DNA of 64,000 nt. It comes from Paralithodes platypus. Lineage: Eukaryota; Arthropoda; Malacostraca; Decapoda; Lithodidae. Below are positions 1 to 10,688 of this stretch, in pieces. A program made the translations under genes and the position numbers. The stretch covers positions 40,396,924 to 40,460,923 of the forward strand of contig CM064509.1 of the NCBI GenBank assembly GCA_032716605.1, written 5' to 3'. Each line of letters starts with the position of its first letter. Positions within the stretch are counted from its first letter, which is position 1. The notes under the pieces were generated by a model. It was not told the origin of the DNA. It searched no databases and saw nothing but the letters and a program-made list of their open reading frames with translations.

Positions 1-724
1 GGAAATAGATAAATGGAATTCCACTTGTTCCAGTTCGTCAGCAGTGCGTCTGGTCCTTCCGCCGGGGTTTGCGCAAGCGCGTGAGGAAGAGAGGAAGTCT
101 GTGGTTCTCCTCGGACGCGAATAAGTCCTCTTGTGGACGGTATGGCTCTGCAATCATCCATTGAAAGAAGATTTGCTTGAGCGCCCATTCTACTTGTGTG
201 CTCTGTCTCTGTGACAGAGCATCTGCCCACACATTGGCTATGCCCGGCAGATAAATTATCTGCTGGGCATATTATCATATTATGATGCGTGTAGATAAAT
301 GTTTAGCTTTTCCGCCAACACAAAGATCTTTTCCGACAACTCTAGCAACACTCGAGACCTCGTTGACCCCTGCTTCTGAATGCATGTGACTGCATTCAGG
401 TTGTCCATTCGAAAGGCTATTAATTTTCCAACTAGAGTTGAACCGTGAGCCTGAAGGAAAAATAGGGGAACTAGTAACTCTTTTGCATTGATTGAAACTC
501 CTTGAACCGGGACCAAAGACCCTGACCTTGGTGACCGAGGTTTGCTTGATACCCCAACCCATTGTCCCCGAAGCGTCGGTGTCGAGCCACACCGTAGGCA
601 GAGGAGAAGTCCATGTCATAATTGAATGCAATGTTTCTGGCCTTGCCCAGACCGCTAGTAAGTTGTGGATTAATTTTGGGATATGCCATGACTTGTCCGA
701 GGCGGGACGAGAATTCGTCATCAT
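1..724 (-). pseudogene. DIRS-like RT/RNase H fragment, frameshifted
   Basis: On the minus strand, conceptual pieces in different frames match the RNase H part of the complete DIRS element at 21431-23144: WDTDASGT-like 'VWLDTDASGTMGWG', 'VAFRMDN', 'NVWADALSQRQST' and 'DLFASEENHRLPL'. RNase H removes the RNA strand of the cDNA hybrid during retrotransposition. The frame changes at least twice, so the copy is dead. It runs off the left edge of the window; the recombinase part would lie beyond base 1. It is clearly diverged from the 16.7-25.6 kb copy, so it is an older or separate subfamily member. The 3' boundary (about 724-740) abuts a LINE 5' fragment. Confidence 0.85.
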
Positions 725-739
725 GATTTTTATTTTAAA

Positions 740-923
740 GATAGTGTAGTATGTAAGGTGTTTGTAGTATAATGTATTGATAGGTGGAGAAAGTGTTTTG
801 GAGGGCAGGCTGGGGTTGCCCTCAATATTGATGAGGCACAGAAAGGATCAGCTAAGGAGGCCAGATGGTGAAACAGGAGTTCCAGCTGTCCTTATCAACC
901 ACCTAGCACTCCCCGGGAGTACC
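740..923 (-). repeat. LINE 5'-region fragment shared with 48170-48355
   Basis: About 180 bp matches 48170-48355 closely, from the 'gtgtttgtagtata' segment through 'cctagcactcc(c/t)cgggagtacc'. At 48 kb this sequence lies upstream of the minus-strand LINE endonuclease, so it is probably the 5' region of that LINE family, here detached from its coding part. No reading frame is evident. Confidence 0.6.
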
Positions 924-1135
924 TGTATCAGGCCTCCAGAGATGCTAGGTCTCATTGGCTTGAAGTAGGTCAGCCTAGACAGGGGCCTATATTTGAACTT
1001 CACAAAAGAGCAAAGGCTAGGACCAAATATGCCATTAGATTTATTAAGCAAAATGAAAACCAATTAAGGAAGGAAGCCCTTGCAAAGAGTCTGGCAGAAA
1101 AGGATACTAACTGTTTTTGGAAGGACATCAGATCC

Positions 1136-2695
1136 ATGCAAAATTGTAACACACCATTACCTGTCAGTGTTGAGGGGGTTACGGGTGAAGAGAACATTGC
1201 TGACTTATGGAAAACTAATTTTAAGGAACTACTTAACAGTGTAAACCAAAGGTCTACTAATGGTGCAATTCAATATGTGAAAGATAGTAATTATGAAGAC
1301 ATTAAAGTGACTGAAAGTGATCTTGAGAATGCCATAAGAAAACTTAACCTAAATAAAGCTTGTGGGCTGGATGGTATATATGCAGAACATCTTAAATATG
1401 CAGATAAGTTGTTAATAGATAAACTTAGTTCTTGCATCACCAGTCTATTTACGCATGGTGTCCTGCCGGAGTCTATGATATCCGTAATACTTGTTCCTGT
1501 CATTAAAGATAAATCAGGTAAAATTACAGCAAAAGACAACTACCGCCCAGTAGCACTTGCTAGTGTGGTGAGTAAGGTAGTTGAAATGATAATGCTAGAA
1601 AGAATGTCTGCATATATTGTCACCAGCAGCAATCAGTTTGGCTTTAAGAAAAATCACGGCACAGACCAATGCATATATGTGCTGAAAGAAGTGATTGATA
1701 CATACAACAAACTAAATAGCTCAATTTTCTCTTGTTTTCTTGATGCAAGTAAGGCTTTTGATAGGGTGTGTCACAAAACCTTATTTGAAAAATTAGTTAA
1801 CAGGGGAGTCCCTAGCTATATTGTTAGGATACTTATTTTCTGGTATGTTAATCAAAAAATGTGTGTAAGATGGGGCAACATCCTGTCAGGCTCTTTCGCC
1901 GTAACCAATGGTGTTAGGCAGGGGGGGATATTGTCTCCGTATCTTTTCAACGTCTACATGGATGATCTTAGTCTGGAGCTGAACAAGACTCGCACTGGGT
2001 GCTGTATTGGCAGCACCATTGTAAATCATCTCATGTATGCTGATGACCTAGCCTTAATCGCGCCCTCTGGAGCAGGACTGGATAAATTATTAAGAGTATG
2101 TGAAAAATTTGGAATCGAACATTCAGTCAAATTTAATCCTATAAAGAGCAATATCATAATATTTAAATCTAACCTTCTATTGAAATCAAAGCTACCTAAA
2201 TTCCATTTGTATGAAGAAATTATAGAAGAAGTAAGTAAAGTAAAGTATCTAGGACACTATATTTCATGTGATCGCTCAGATGATGAGGATATGGGTCGTC
2301 AGCGAAGGCAACTTTACATGCAGGGAAATTCAATATTAAGAAAATTTCATATGTGCACATGGGATACAAAAATAACATTGTTCAACTCCTACTGCTCACC
2401 AATGTATACAGCACAACTATGGTGGAACTATAAGAAAATGACAGTGAATAGACTAAGTATCTCATATCACAATATCATGAAAATGTTTCTGGGGCTCTCA
2501 AAATATGAGAGTACAAGTACGCTATGTGCCTATATGAACTTACACTGTTACAAATCACTCATTAGAAAGCTAACATATAAATTCATTCAGCGCCTTAACA
2601 CTTCTGAGAACAGGATCATTAAAATGCTACAAACTCCAAGCATAGTGTACACCTCCAGGATCCAGGCACACTGGAGGAAGTTGCTCTATATTTAA
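1136..2695 (+). CDS. LINE ORF2 C-terminal part: reverse transcriptase, intact core
   Basis: The 519 residues from the first Met contain a complete reverse transcriptase that would copy LINE RNA at a nicked chromosomal target. Visible motifs are 'NYRPVALASVVSKVVE', 'FLDASKAFDRVCH' (first catalytic Asp), 'GVRQGGILSPYLFNVYMDDL' and 'MYADDLALI' (Y301, D303, D304). The rest is a LINE-type thumb and C-terminal region. The true ORF continues upstream in frame to about 911 without a stop, so Met1136 is only the first in-frame Met of a truncated gene. The endonuclease is missing, so this copy cannot be autonomous. The absence of stops across 519 codons suggests recent insertion. Confidence 0.85.
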   Translation: MQNCNTPLPVSVEGVTGEENIADLWKTNFKELLNSVNQRSTNGAIQYVKDSNYEDIKVTESDLENAIRKLNLNKACGLDGIYAEHLKYADKLLIDKLSSCITSLFTHGVLPESMISVILVPVIKDKSGKITAKDNYRPVALASVVSKVVEMIMLERMSAYIVTSSNQFGFKKNHGTDQCIYVLKEVIDTYNKLNSSIFSCFLDASKAFDRVCHKTLFEKLVNRGVPSYIVRILIFWYVNQKMCVRWGNILSGSFAVTNGVRQGGILSPYLFNVYMDDLSLELNKTRTGCCIGSTIVNHLMYADDLALIAPSGAGLDKLLRVCEKFGIEHSVKFNPIKSNIIIFKSNLLLKSKLPKFHLYEEIIEEVSKVKYLGHYISCDRSDDEDMGRQRRQLYMQGNSILRKFHMCTWDTKITLFNSYCSPMYTAQLWWNYKKMTVNRLSISYHNIMKMFLGLSKYESTSTLCAYMNLHCYKSLIRKLTYKFIQRLNTSENRIIKMLQTPSIVYTSRIQAHWRKLLYI

Positions 2696-3067
2696 CCTTA
2701 AGTAATGATTTCAGGTCTGCTACTCTACAGAATTAGCATACCGGTACTGAACCTCATAGTGCAGTACAGTACCGATATTCCTATACTGTACTGTAGCAAC
2801 ATACTGTACCGGAAGCTAAATGATGTGAGGCATGGTACTGTACACAATTAGGACAGTGGTTTTGGTAACACAGTAGTTTGATGACCACTGTTTTTGGTTG
2901 AGGCAGTGCTGTGAACTACATGATAGCAAGCTGGGTATTATTTAATTTCTTTTTATTTTATGTAGCCTATGTACAGTAGCTTATATATATTTATATATAT
3001 TTATGTTACTGTAAGGTATATATGGACCCCAGTATGGTCCCCTCTGTACTGTGTGAGTCTGAAATAA

Positions 3068-3092
3068 AGTATTATTATTATTATTATTATTA
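3068..3092 (+). repeat. (att)n LINE tail microsatellite
   Basis: A run of att/tta triplets directly after 'gaaataaagt' forms the 3' end of the LINE. Confidence 0.85.
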
Positions 3093-3298
3093 CTCATCCT
3101 ACGTCGTGCTGTAGGAGCGATCGTGACGTCACAGAGACGTACGAGATCACAAAAGAGTCATATTCTATCGTATTTATACGATAATGGAAACCCTCCCGTT
3201 TTCCTTTGCGATCGTGCTGCCATCCCTCGAACGCGTGGCTCGCAATTTTCAAATTTGTAGCGTCTGTCTTTCCTCTCTATCCAATCTGTACTCTATGC

Positions 3299-3441
3299 TT
3301 CGGAAGGATCTGAGGTAGTTAAGAGGGTTGATTGAGACAGTTCAAAGCCTTATATTTGCTAGAGGTCCTTCCTAAACTGAATGCAATCAATTGATAGCCA
3401 ACATAAAATAGAAACATATGTTGACGGTACAGAAGGGGTTA
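3299..3441. mobile_element. MITE A, truncated copy
   Basis: Matches the right half of MITE A (compare 49740-49895): 'aaggatctgaggtagtt', 'ccttcctaaactgaatgcaatc', and the terminus 'ggtacagaaggggtta'. The left half is missing, and the final TTAA has decayed to TTAC. The interval 3093-3298 to its left holds no gene that I can see. Confidence 0.55.
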
Positions 3442-3470
3442 CATTAACTCAATTTTAAGAACTGGAAGCA

Positions 3471-3686
3471 ATAGGTAGCTCCAACAAACTTGACAAAAAT
3501 ATCAATCCTTGACCTCTTCGTAACTCAAAAGGGCCATAGAGCAAACTAGCTGTAAATATCCACACCTATTTATTGGTGGACTCTTCCTAAATGATAGGAA
3601 TTGTTCAGGCCAATTGCTTTCATTTATTTAGAGTTGTAAGACGTTAAGGGGTCAAGATTATTGTGAAGCTCGTAGGCGCTACTTAT
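3471..3686. mobile_element. MITE C copy 1 (inverted-repeat element)
   Basis: About 215 bp whose ends are inverted copies of each other: left 'ggtagctccaacaaacttgac', right 'gtgaagctcgtaggcgctac' as its imperfect complement. The interior 'tccacacctatt...ggtggactcttcctaaatgatagga' resembles the copy at 43047-43257. It has no ORF and is non-autonomous. Confidence 0.6.
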
Positions 3687-3692
3687 AGTATG

Positions 3693-4065
3693 TTAAGGGG
3701 GGTCACCTGCTTTTGTTTTCTCCTTTTCTTTCTCTCTTTGACTTGTATCTATTCGGCCCATTCAGCCTACTGTTTTAAGACGTTTATCCCCATCTAGGTG
3801 TCGATTTTTTACTGGCGAGCGATAGCGAGCCAGCATTGTATAGAGAAATCCGGCTTTGCCGGAGATATTTTTCTATCGAAAAATGTAAAATTTAGCCTGC
3901 TGTCCAGATTCTCTAGAACATTTAAAACACATATGCTGGCTCGCTACCGCTCGCCAGGAAAAAAATTACACCTGCATGGGGATAAGGGTCTTAAAACAGT
4001 AGGCTGAATGGGGCCAAATGGATACAAGCCAGAAAAAGACAAAAAAGGCAATTCACCCGCCTTAA
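3693..4065. mobile_element. MITE D copy 1, TTAA-flanked near-palindrome
   Basis: A 373-bp element bounded by TTAA on both sides, with inverted ends (TTAAGGGGGGTCACCTGC / GCAATTCACCCGCCTTAA). A second nested inverted pair lies inside: 'ggcgagcgatagcgagccag' against 'ctggctcgctaccgctcgcc', and 'ccattcagcctactgtttta' against its complement. Nearly the whole element can fold on itself. It encodes nothing; the 69-codon ORF across it is incidental. The other copy is at 12592-13255. Confidence 0.75.
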
Positions 4066-4156
4066 GAACTGTATATTTGAGGAATCCTATAGTGTTATCT
4101 TACCACAATATCTGATACATTTCACAATCAATATGAAATCACAACTCGGATATCGA

Positions 4157-4854
4157 TTAACCCACTCAGTACCGGTAACGTCTTTTTCATCATATTCTGG
4201 TAACTATTAACCCTTAACTGGCGGCGCCCGGCTATAGTCGAGTGAAATCAATATGGACTATGTGGCGGCGCTCGGCTATTGTCGAGTGCAATTTTGAGCA
4301 CATAATGTGCTCTGAGAGAGAGTGGAGCGGTGGGAGGAGCATAGATTACCTCCTGACCGCTCGCCACGGCAGCCGTGGACCTACTGAGCTTTACTCCACT
4401 TACATCCACCCTCCCTCCCTCGCTACATACGTAATTATATAAAGAAATTGCCATATTTTACCGTTTTTGCCCTTCGGTTGCACGATCGTTGCAAGATAAC
4501 CAGTGATCGTAGAAGGATGGTTCGGGTGTCATTGGAAAGCTCAATTTACGCCCTTTCAGGGATACATACTTGTATTACGCTCTGGGTCTTGTTTATGCAT
4601 GGAAAAGAGCACGGAAACAACCCCATTTATGGTAAAAACCCCCGCTGGGCGGCACGGTCAAATATACCGCCCCGCCCGCTAAATAAGGGTTAAACGATTT
4701 GAATCTCCTTGGGAAGGATCTGTGGTAGCTAAAGCAATTCAATTATGTAGTCTGTAGCTTAATAATTGCTACGGGTCTTTCCTAAGCTGAATAAACTCAT
4801 CTAATAGTTGCCAGAATATAACAAGAAGGATGTGACCGGTACAGTAGGGGTTAA
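4157..4854. mobile_element. MITE A copy 2, interrupted by MITE B
   Basis: Left end 'TTAACCCACTCAGTACCGGTAACGTC' (4157 on) and right end 'gaccggtacagtaggggTTAA' (to 4854) are the inverted termini of MITE A (compare 6097-6311). A 487-bp MITE B is inserted at a TTAA inside it (4207-4693). Without the insert the element is about 215 bp. The 20 bases left of it (atcacaactcgg..atcga) also flank the MITE A at 26619. Confidence 0.75.
4207..4693. mobile_element. MITE B copy 1, TTAA target duplication
   Basis: A 487-bp element bounded by TTAA, with termini TTAACCCTTAACTGGCGGC and a GC-rich right end 'cccgctaaataagggTTAA'. Subterminal repeats 'ggcggcgc(c/t)cggctat.gtcgagtg' occur twice near the left end. 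Copies are at 25724-26212 (inverted) and 41285-41770. It has no transposase. TTAA duplication with CCC-type ends is the hallmark of piggyBac-superfamily transposition, which is my inference for the source enzyme. Confidence 0.75.
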
Positions 4855-5071
4855 TGTTAACCCGTGCAACGCGTAATTGAGGTAGTCAAAAGTGTAGCGT
4901 ATGCGAATTACTTGCCTTCGATTCTGACAGAAATTGTTATATTAATTTACCATATAAAGCATTATTTATGTTCCATGTGCAGTATTTTACTATGGTGTTA
5001 TCTTACCACAATATCTGATACATTCCTCGTCACTAACCAGCAAGTACCAACCTGGAAGTAAAGCAATGGAA

Positions 5072-5935
5072 TATATTAGAAGATAATTATGTCATGCTTT
5101 ATTGATATTAGAAGATAATTATGTCATGCTTTATTGATATTAGAAGATAATTATGTCATGCTTTATTGATATTAGAAGATAATTATGTCATGCTTTATTG
5201 ATATTAGAAGATAATTATGTCATGCTTTATTGATATTAGAAGATAATTATGTCATGCTTTATTGATATTAGAAGATAATTATGTCATGCTTTATTGATAT
5301 TAGAAGATAATTATGTCATGCTTTATTGATATTAGAAGATAATTATGTCATGCTTTATTGATATTAGAAATTATGTCATGCTTTATTGATATTAGAAGAT
5401 AATTATGTCATGCTTTATTGATATTAGAAGATAATTATGTCATGCTTTATTGATATTAGAAGATAATTATGTCATGCTTTATTGATATTAGAAGATAATT
5501 ATGTCATGCTTTATTGATATTAGAAGATAATTATGTCATGCTTTATTGATATTAGAATAATTATGTCATGCTTTATTGATATTAGAAGATAATTATGTCA
5601 TGCTTTATTGATATTAGAAGATAATTATGTCATGCTTTATTGATATTAGAAGATAATTATGTCATGCTTTATTGATATTAGAAGATAATTATGTCATGCT
5701 TTATTGATATTAGAAGATAATTATGTCATGCTTTATTGATATTAGAAGATAATTATGTCATGCTTTATTGATATTAGAAGATAATTATGTCATGCTTTAT
5801 TGATATTAGAAGATAATTATGTCATGCTTTATTGATATTAGAAGATAATTATGTCATGCTTTATTGATATTAGAAGATAATTATGTCATGCTTTATTGAT
5901 ATTAGAAGATAATTATGTCATGCTTTATTGATATT
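5072..5935 (+). repeat. 32-bp minisatellite, about 27 units
   Basis: A head-to-tail array of 'gataattatgtcatgctttattgatattagaa' (32 bp; read as gataattatgtcatgc + tttattgatattagaa). Units are nearly identical; two carry small deletions (near 5366-5372 and 5553-5557). There is no spacer sequence between units, so this is a tandem satellite and not a CRISPR array. It begins and ends abruptly in AT-rich DNA. Near-identity suggests recent expansion. Confidence 0.95.
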
Positions 5936-5970
5936 TGATGTGTTATTGATACTTGATAATACAATAATTG

Positions 5971-6043
5971 TGTTGGTGGTATATTGGTTTAAATGCTTAT
6001 GTTCTGGGTGTGGTGTCCCGAGTTCGAATCCCGGGAGGACCAT
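5971..6043 (+). repeat. tRNA-like segment (SINE head or tRNA pseudogene)
   Basis: A B-box-like 'gagttcgaatccc' sits in a partial T-arm with an A-C mismatch, preceded by 'ggtggtatattggtttaa', which is a poor A box. The 5' and 3' acceptor strands do not pair, so it is not a working tRNA gene. It is probably a tRNA-derived SINE remnant. Confidence 0.4.
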
Positions 6044-6096
6044 ATGCTTTCATTAGCTTATTCAAGTGCATTGGGGTTTGTAATTGATGATTAATG

Positions 6097-6311
6097 TTAA
6101 CCCCTTCTGTACCGGCGACGTCTTTTTAATTCCGTTCTAGCTATATTTAGACGATTTTATTTAGTTTAAAAAGGGTTTCAAGCAAGCAACAGGCTTCGAA
6201 ATATCTCCCTTATCCCTTTTTACTACCACAGATCCTTCTTAAACTGCACAAAATCGTCTCAATATAGCTAGATTATAATGCAAAAGACGTCACCGGTACA
6301 GAAGGGGTTAA
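6097..6311. mobile_element. MITE A copy 3, complete, 215 bp
   Basis: The reference copy of MITE A: TTAACCCCTTCTGTACCGGCGACGTC at the left and the complementary 'gacgtcaccggtacagaaggggTTAA' at the right. Inverted similarity extends about 90 bases in from each end (including 'tagctatatttagacgatttt'), so the element is essentially one hairpin. It is bounded by TTAA, has no ORF, and is flanked by AT-rich unassigned DNA. Confidence 0.85.
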
Positions 6312-7049
6312 GAACGGGGTGTTACTTAATACTACAAATGTTTTATTGAAACTTGATAATGCTCAGAATGAATAACAGCACAGTTTGATGAATAACACTT
6401 CATTTACAACAATTTTCCAAGAGCTGATTAGGCTGTAAAGCGAAACGTTGTCAATAAAGTGCTCCTCCTCAAATGGTGTTGATTTGGATCCTATTGCATT
6501 TGTACACTATAAACACTGTGGTTCCTTGTAATAGATTCGCTGTATATCTGTAATTCGCAATATTTATCAAAACAACAATCAACATCTTATCAACATCATT
6601 ATCAAAACATTCGTATATTCTGCCTGTTATTGTGATTGTATGTCATTTAGACAGGCCTTCTGGGTGTCATTGGGTTAATTGATAAAGTGTTCACTTCTTC
6701 GAGTCTCAGAAGGTTTTCCTTGGCTGATGGACATCGTTTTGTGATATTACGCATTAGAACTAAGGTGGTTAATGTAATAACTCGTCGTAACACAGCACCT
6801 TAATATCATTATAATACATGTGAGCATTGTGAGGTCTAACAATTTATTTCATAAAACTTATTTGGCAGTTGTCATGTGATGCTAGGCAGGTACAACGATT
6901 ACCTCTCTTACCTCGTTATCTTACCTCTAGGGGCCGCAGTCTCCTGCTTGTGTCACATGACAATACTTACAGAGGGTCCGGGCCCTAGTACAGGTATACG
7001 GATACTCCAGCTAGATTGTGTGATGAGGTGTATGTACTGTAATATGTTT
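6312..7049. other. No gene seen; one 11-bp hairpin
   Basis: AT-rich DNA without a credible ORF. The only clear structure is TTGTCATGTGA at 6869-6879 and its exact complement at 6953-6963, which could be a small inverted-repeat element or chance. Confidence 0.5.
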
Positions 7050-10000
7050 GTGTAACTGGTTGTTTGTATCTTCTTGGATTTGCTTTGGGTGTTGGTCTAT
7101 GACATGTGTGTTGTTCTACAAGATGATGGAATTTCTCTGTTTATTTTGATATGGGTGTGAAGTGGGGAGTTGGGCATGTGAAATTTGTAGGGAGGAAGGT
7201 CTGTTTAGGCTATTGTATATAGCTTTGGAGGGTTTCTGGGAGAGTTTGGACAAGGAGTCTCTTGAAGGCAGTGGTATTTGGAGCCATAGCAGTTTCTTCG
7301 GAGAGGGAGTTCCAGAGCTCTGCTATACTACAAGAGAAGAAGCGTTTTCGGGCTTCTACTGATACATGTTGGATCTGTATCTCGTACCTGTGGCCCCTGG
7401 TGCCTACTCTCGGTGCTAGTGTGAAGAGGTCGGTGGGTGCGATAGGTGAATTGCCATGGAAGATGTGGCAGAGTATGAGGTCGCTCCTTATCAGTCGGCC
7501 CTGTACAGAGAAGAGGTTTAGACTTTGTAGTCTCTCATTGTAGGGAAGACCTTCCAGTCCGTGTATTTGTTTGGTCCATCTTCTCTGAACGGACTCCAGG
7601 CGTTTGAGGTCCATGGAGTAACCCAGGTTCCAGACAGGGGATCCGAACTCTATAATGGGGCGGATGTCAGTGGTGAGGAGGTTCATCATGAAGTCTGGAG
7701 TTCGGCACACTGTACTTTTAAGAAGAGTGGAGGCAATTCCTCCTGCTTTCTGGGTAGTTTCCCGGATATGTTGGTGGAACTTTAGGTCTGTGGAGATTTT
7801 TACACCTAGATCGGAGTGGGCTTGCGAGGGTCTTATGGGGTTACCTTGAAGAAGGTATGTGGGCTGGTCAGTTCTGAGGGCAGGTGATCTGGTGAAGCGT
7901 AGGTGGGCACACTTCCCTGGGGAAAACTCTAAGCCCCAGGAGGTTGCAGTTGCAGCTAGGGTGTTTATGTTCTCCTGAAGTTGTTCTTGGGTTAGGCGCG
8001 GGGATGAGGATTGCAGGTATAGCTTCAGGTCGTCAGCGAATATCTTGAACTTGCTGTGCAGTCTTGAGCCAATGTAGTTGACAAAGAGGAGGAATAGTAG
8101 GGGTCCTAGGACAGATCCCTGGGGGACTCCACTTAGCACTGGTCTTGAAGAGCTTGTGGTTCCGCTCACACGGACTTTCATGGTCCGACCACACAGGAAG
8201 CTGATGATCCAGTTGAGTAAGTGACCTGAAATACCAATACTCTGCAACTTGTCAATGAGTGTTTGGTGGTGGACTCTGTCGAAGGCCTTCGTGAAGTCGA
8301 ACAGAATAGGTCTACCAGCTCCCCACGGTCGTACCAGTAGGTGATGTAGTTGTAGGTAAGTAGGAGCTGGTCGGTAACTGATCTGTTCTCCCTAAACCCA
8401 AACTGGTTGTTGGTGAGGACCATGTGATCATGGAAGAATCTGTAGAGTTCTTTGGTGACAATTCTCTCCATGGTTTTGCATGCTACAGATGTGAGGCTGA
8501 TGGGTCTGTAGTTCAGGGGGTTTGTCCTTGGTCCTTTCTTGTATATTGGGGATATATGGGAGGTTTTCCATTGGGAGGGAAGTTGTTCAGAGGTCATTGA
8601 GAGGTTGAGTAGTAGGGTGAAGGGTACTGCTAGTTCGGCGGCACATTCTTTCAGTAGTCTGGGGTGTATGGCATCCGGGCCCATTGCACTGTCTGGTTTG
8701 AGTTGCTTTAGTTTTTCTTCAATTTCCTGTGTGTTGAAGTGTATGGATTCAAGACTACCAGGACAGGTTTGGTGAGGTGCGGGAGCTTGGAGGTGGACGT
8801 TAAGAAAGACGCTTGCAAAGGCATCAGCAAAGGATTCTGCCATGGCTATGGGAGACTCGGTTAGGTGGCCATTTAGGGTCAATGGTCCTACCTTCGGGCG
8901 GTCAGATTTATTTTGCCTTATGTAGGAGTAGAAGAGTTTGGGTTTTGTTGTGCGGTTTTGAATTAGCTGTTTTTCGTAGGAGATCTGGAGATTTAGGTTT
9001 TGTGAGCGGTACATGTCACTGAGCTCCCTAAAGCGGGAGAGGGATTGGAGTGCTTGAGGGGAGTTTCTGCCATGGATGGACCTCTGTTGCTTGTACTCCC
9101 TCCATGTGGCACTGCTGAGCTTGGACAGAGGTTTCGATTGTAGTTTGGTCCACGGAGGGGGCATTTCAGTTTTGGGCAGTTATTTGACTGGGATGAATTG
9201 ACTGACTAGGTTGTTGAGAATGTCAGTGATGTATACGTAGAAGTTGTCCACATCCCTCGAGTCAATCTCAAAGTCCCAGTCAACCCTGCGGAGTGCTTTT
9301 CTAATTCTCTTGTAGTTTCCTTTGGGCCAGTCATGGATTTCGGTGGGAGGGGTGCAGGCGATGGTGGTGTCAGCTTGGAAGAGATAGTTGAGTCCTACTA
9401 AAGCATGGCCGCAGCGGAGAAATGGAGGGTAAGTTGTCACATTTAGTATCCTGTCATCCTCTGACGTTAGCACCAGGTCCAAGGTGTTTCCCGAGCTTAG
9501 GAAGGTAGGTTCTTTTACCCACTGGTGTAGTCCAATGGTGTTGAACGTGTCAAGGAAGAGTGCATCAGTGTGGGGAAGGTGGTCATTTGTTGTCTCATTA
9601 TCCCAGTTTATGGCAGGGAGGTTTAGGTCACCAATGATGAGGAGTTCTTTCCCTATGCTAAATTCCTGGATGTAGTTGTTTAGTGCCATGTTCTCTTGTG
9701 TGTTGGAGGGCGGGCGGTAGACTGTTAGAATGTGCAGATTGTATTGATGTAGGAGGACTGCAATGGTGCTTGGGTGTTGGGTCGGTGAGGGGCATGTGGC
9801 TTTTACATCTTTATGGACATAAGTGCAGACTCCGTGTTTTGGTTTGTTGGATTGACAGTCATTTCTGAAGATGGTGAAGTTGGGTACTTTGATGCTGCCA
9901 TTTGAGATGTGGGGTTGGAGCCAAGTTTCCGTGACTGAGAATATGTCAGTGCTGTGTTGAGTACAGAAGTCATTTACAAAGTTTACTTTGTTTGAGAGAC

Positions 10001-10420
10001 AGTTTACATTGGCGAAGGCTATTTTAAGGAATGAGAAGGATCGGTTTGTATTGGGCTGGTTTTTGCAGGAGGCGGGGTTTGCTGGGTTGTTCCGGATTAG
10101 TTTTTTGTCTCTAAAGGGAGTGGGGCTGTTGCTCCAAGGGCATCTTCTGGGGTGCTGCTCTCGTGGATCTGAGGTGTGGTGGACAGTTGTCTACAGGGTG
10201 TTGGGACCCTGTTGCCTTCGGCAGTTTTGGGGGTTGTGGTGCTGTTCAGGGTGGTGGGGGCACTTTGATTTGGGTGGTGGGGCGAGCTTGTAGAGTTGGA
10301 TCGTGGTTGGATAGGTGTGGGGGAGGTGGGTGGAAGGAGGGGTGGGGTAGTGGTAGGGGGGGTGGTCCTGGTGTTGGTATCCTAGTGTCTCTAGTGTTAC
10401 ATAATGGAATTTAAGTTATC
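7050..10420 (-). mobile_element. Near-complete CR1/Jockey-group LINE (LINE-2)
   Basis: A minus-strand LINE with endonuclease and reverse transcriptase. ORF2 runs from about 10190 down to 7210, followed by a short 3' region to about 7050-7100. The 5' side up to about 10420 is rich in C on the coding strand and probably belongs to the leader or ORF1, but its end is not defined. No poly(A) or microsatellite tail is obvious. Target duplications were not found. Confidence 0.75.
7210..10190 (-). pseudogene. LINE-2 ORF2: AP endonuclease + reverse transcriptase, one stop and one frameshift
   Basis: Endonuclease motifs in order on the minus strand: 'SVTETWLQPH' (about 9930), 'LTVYRPPSN' (about 9720), 'LLIIGDLNLPAINWD' (about 9630), then 'NTLDLVLT'. 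A single in-frame TAA lies at about 9180, after which the frame resumes with 'MPPPWTKLQSK'. RT motifs: 'MGPDAIHPRLLKECA', 'NPLNYRPISLTSVACKTMERI', 'NNQFGFRENRSVTDQLL'. A one-base deletion at about 8300 breaks the frame just before the catalytic 'FTKAFDR' block. RT resumes in the other frame with '[14 protein letters not shown]' and 'FKIFADDLKLYL' (A-D-D box). The C-terminal 'RLESVQRRWTK' and 'AELWNSLSEE' are usual for CR1-like LINEs. With only two lesions, the copy died recently. Confidence 0.85.
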
Positions 10421-10688
10421 ACAGTATTATTTAATTCGGTAGTGCTCTGATTCACATGGGGCTGTCAGTTAATAGTCAGAAATACAATGTTTTGGGCCTA
10501 TTAGAATCTACATTCGTTAACCATCCAAAATATATTTTCTTAGTAAGACAGCTCAAAGAAAATTCTAGACATTTGGGTAACTAAACTTAAAGTTTCTAAA
10601 CACTCCTGGTAGTCACAAAAGGTTTGAAATATACTAGAAATTACGCTATGAACCATCATCGTGTGCCACCCGAGTAGACTGAATAAGA

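Larger units (their letters stand above)
924..3092 (+). mobile_element. 5'-truncated non-LTR retrotransposon (LINE-1 of this window)
   Basis: A LINE that starts inside ORF2: the reading frame is open from about base 911 and has LINE-like sequence from about 941, but no endonuclease is present, as expected from 5' truncation. After the stop at 2695 there is a 3' UTR rich in tactgta motifs, then 'gaaataaag' and a (att)n run ending at 3092. A short tandem-repeat tail of this kind is typical of CR1/L2-like LINEs rather than poly(A)-tailed Jockey or L1. The clade is not assigned. The related tail at 40755-41010 has the same layout. Confidence 0.8.

Noticed and set aside
5072..5935. CRISPR-like array of 32-bp repeats
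   Set aside because: Units are directly adjacent with no spacers, and the context is animal DNA. It is a minisatellite.
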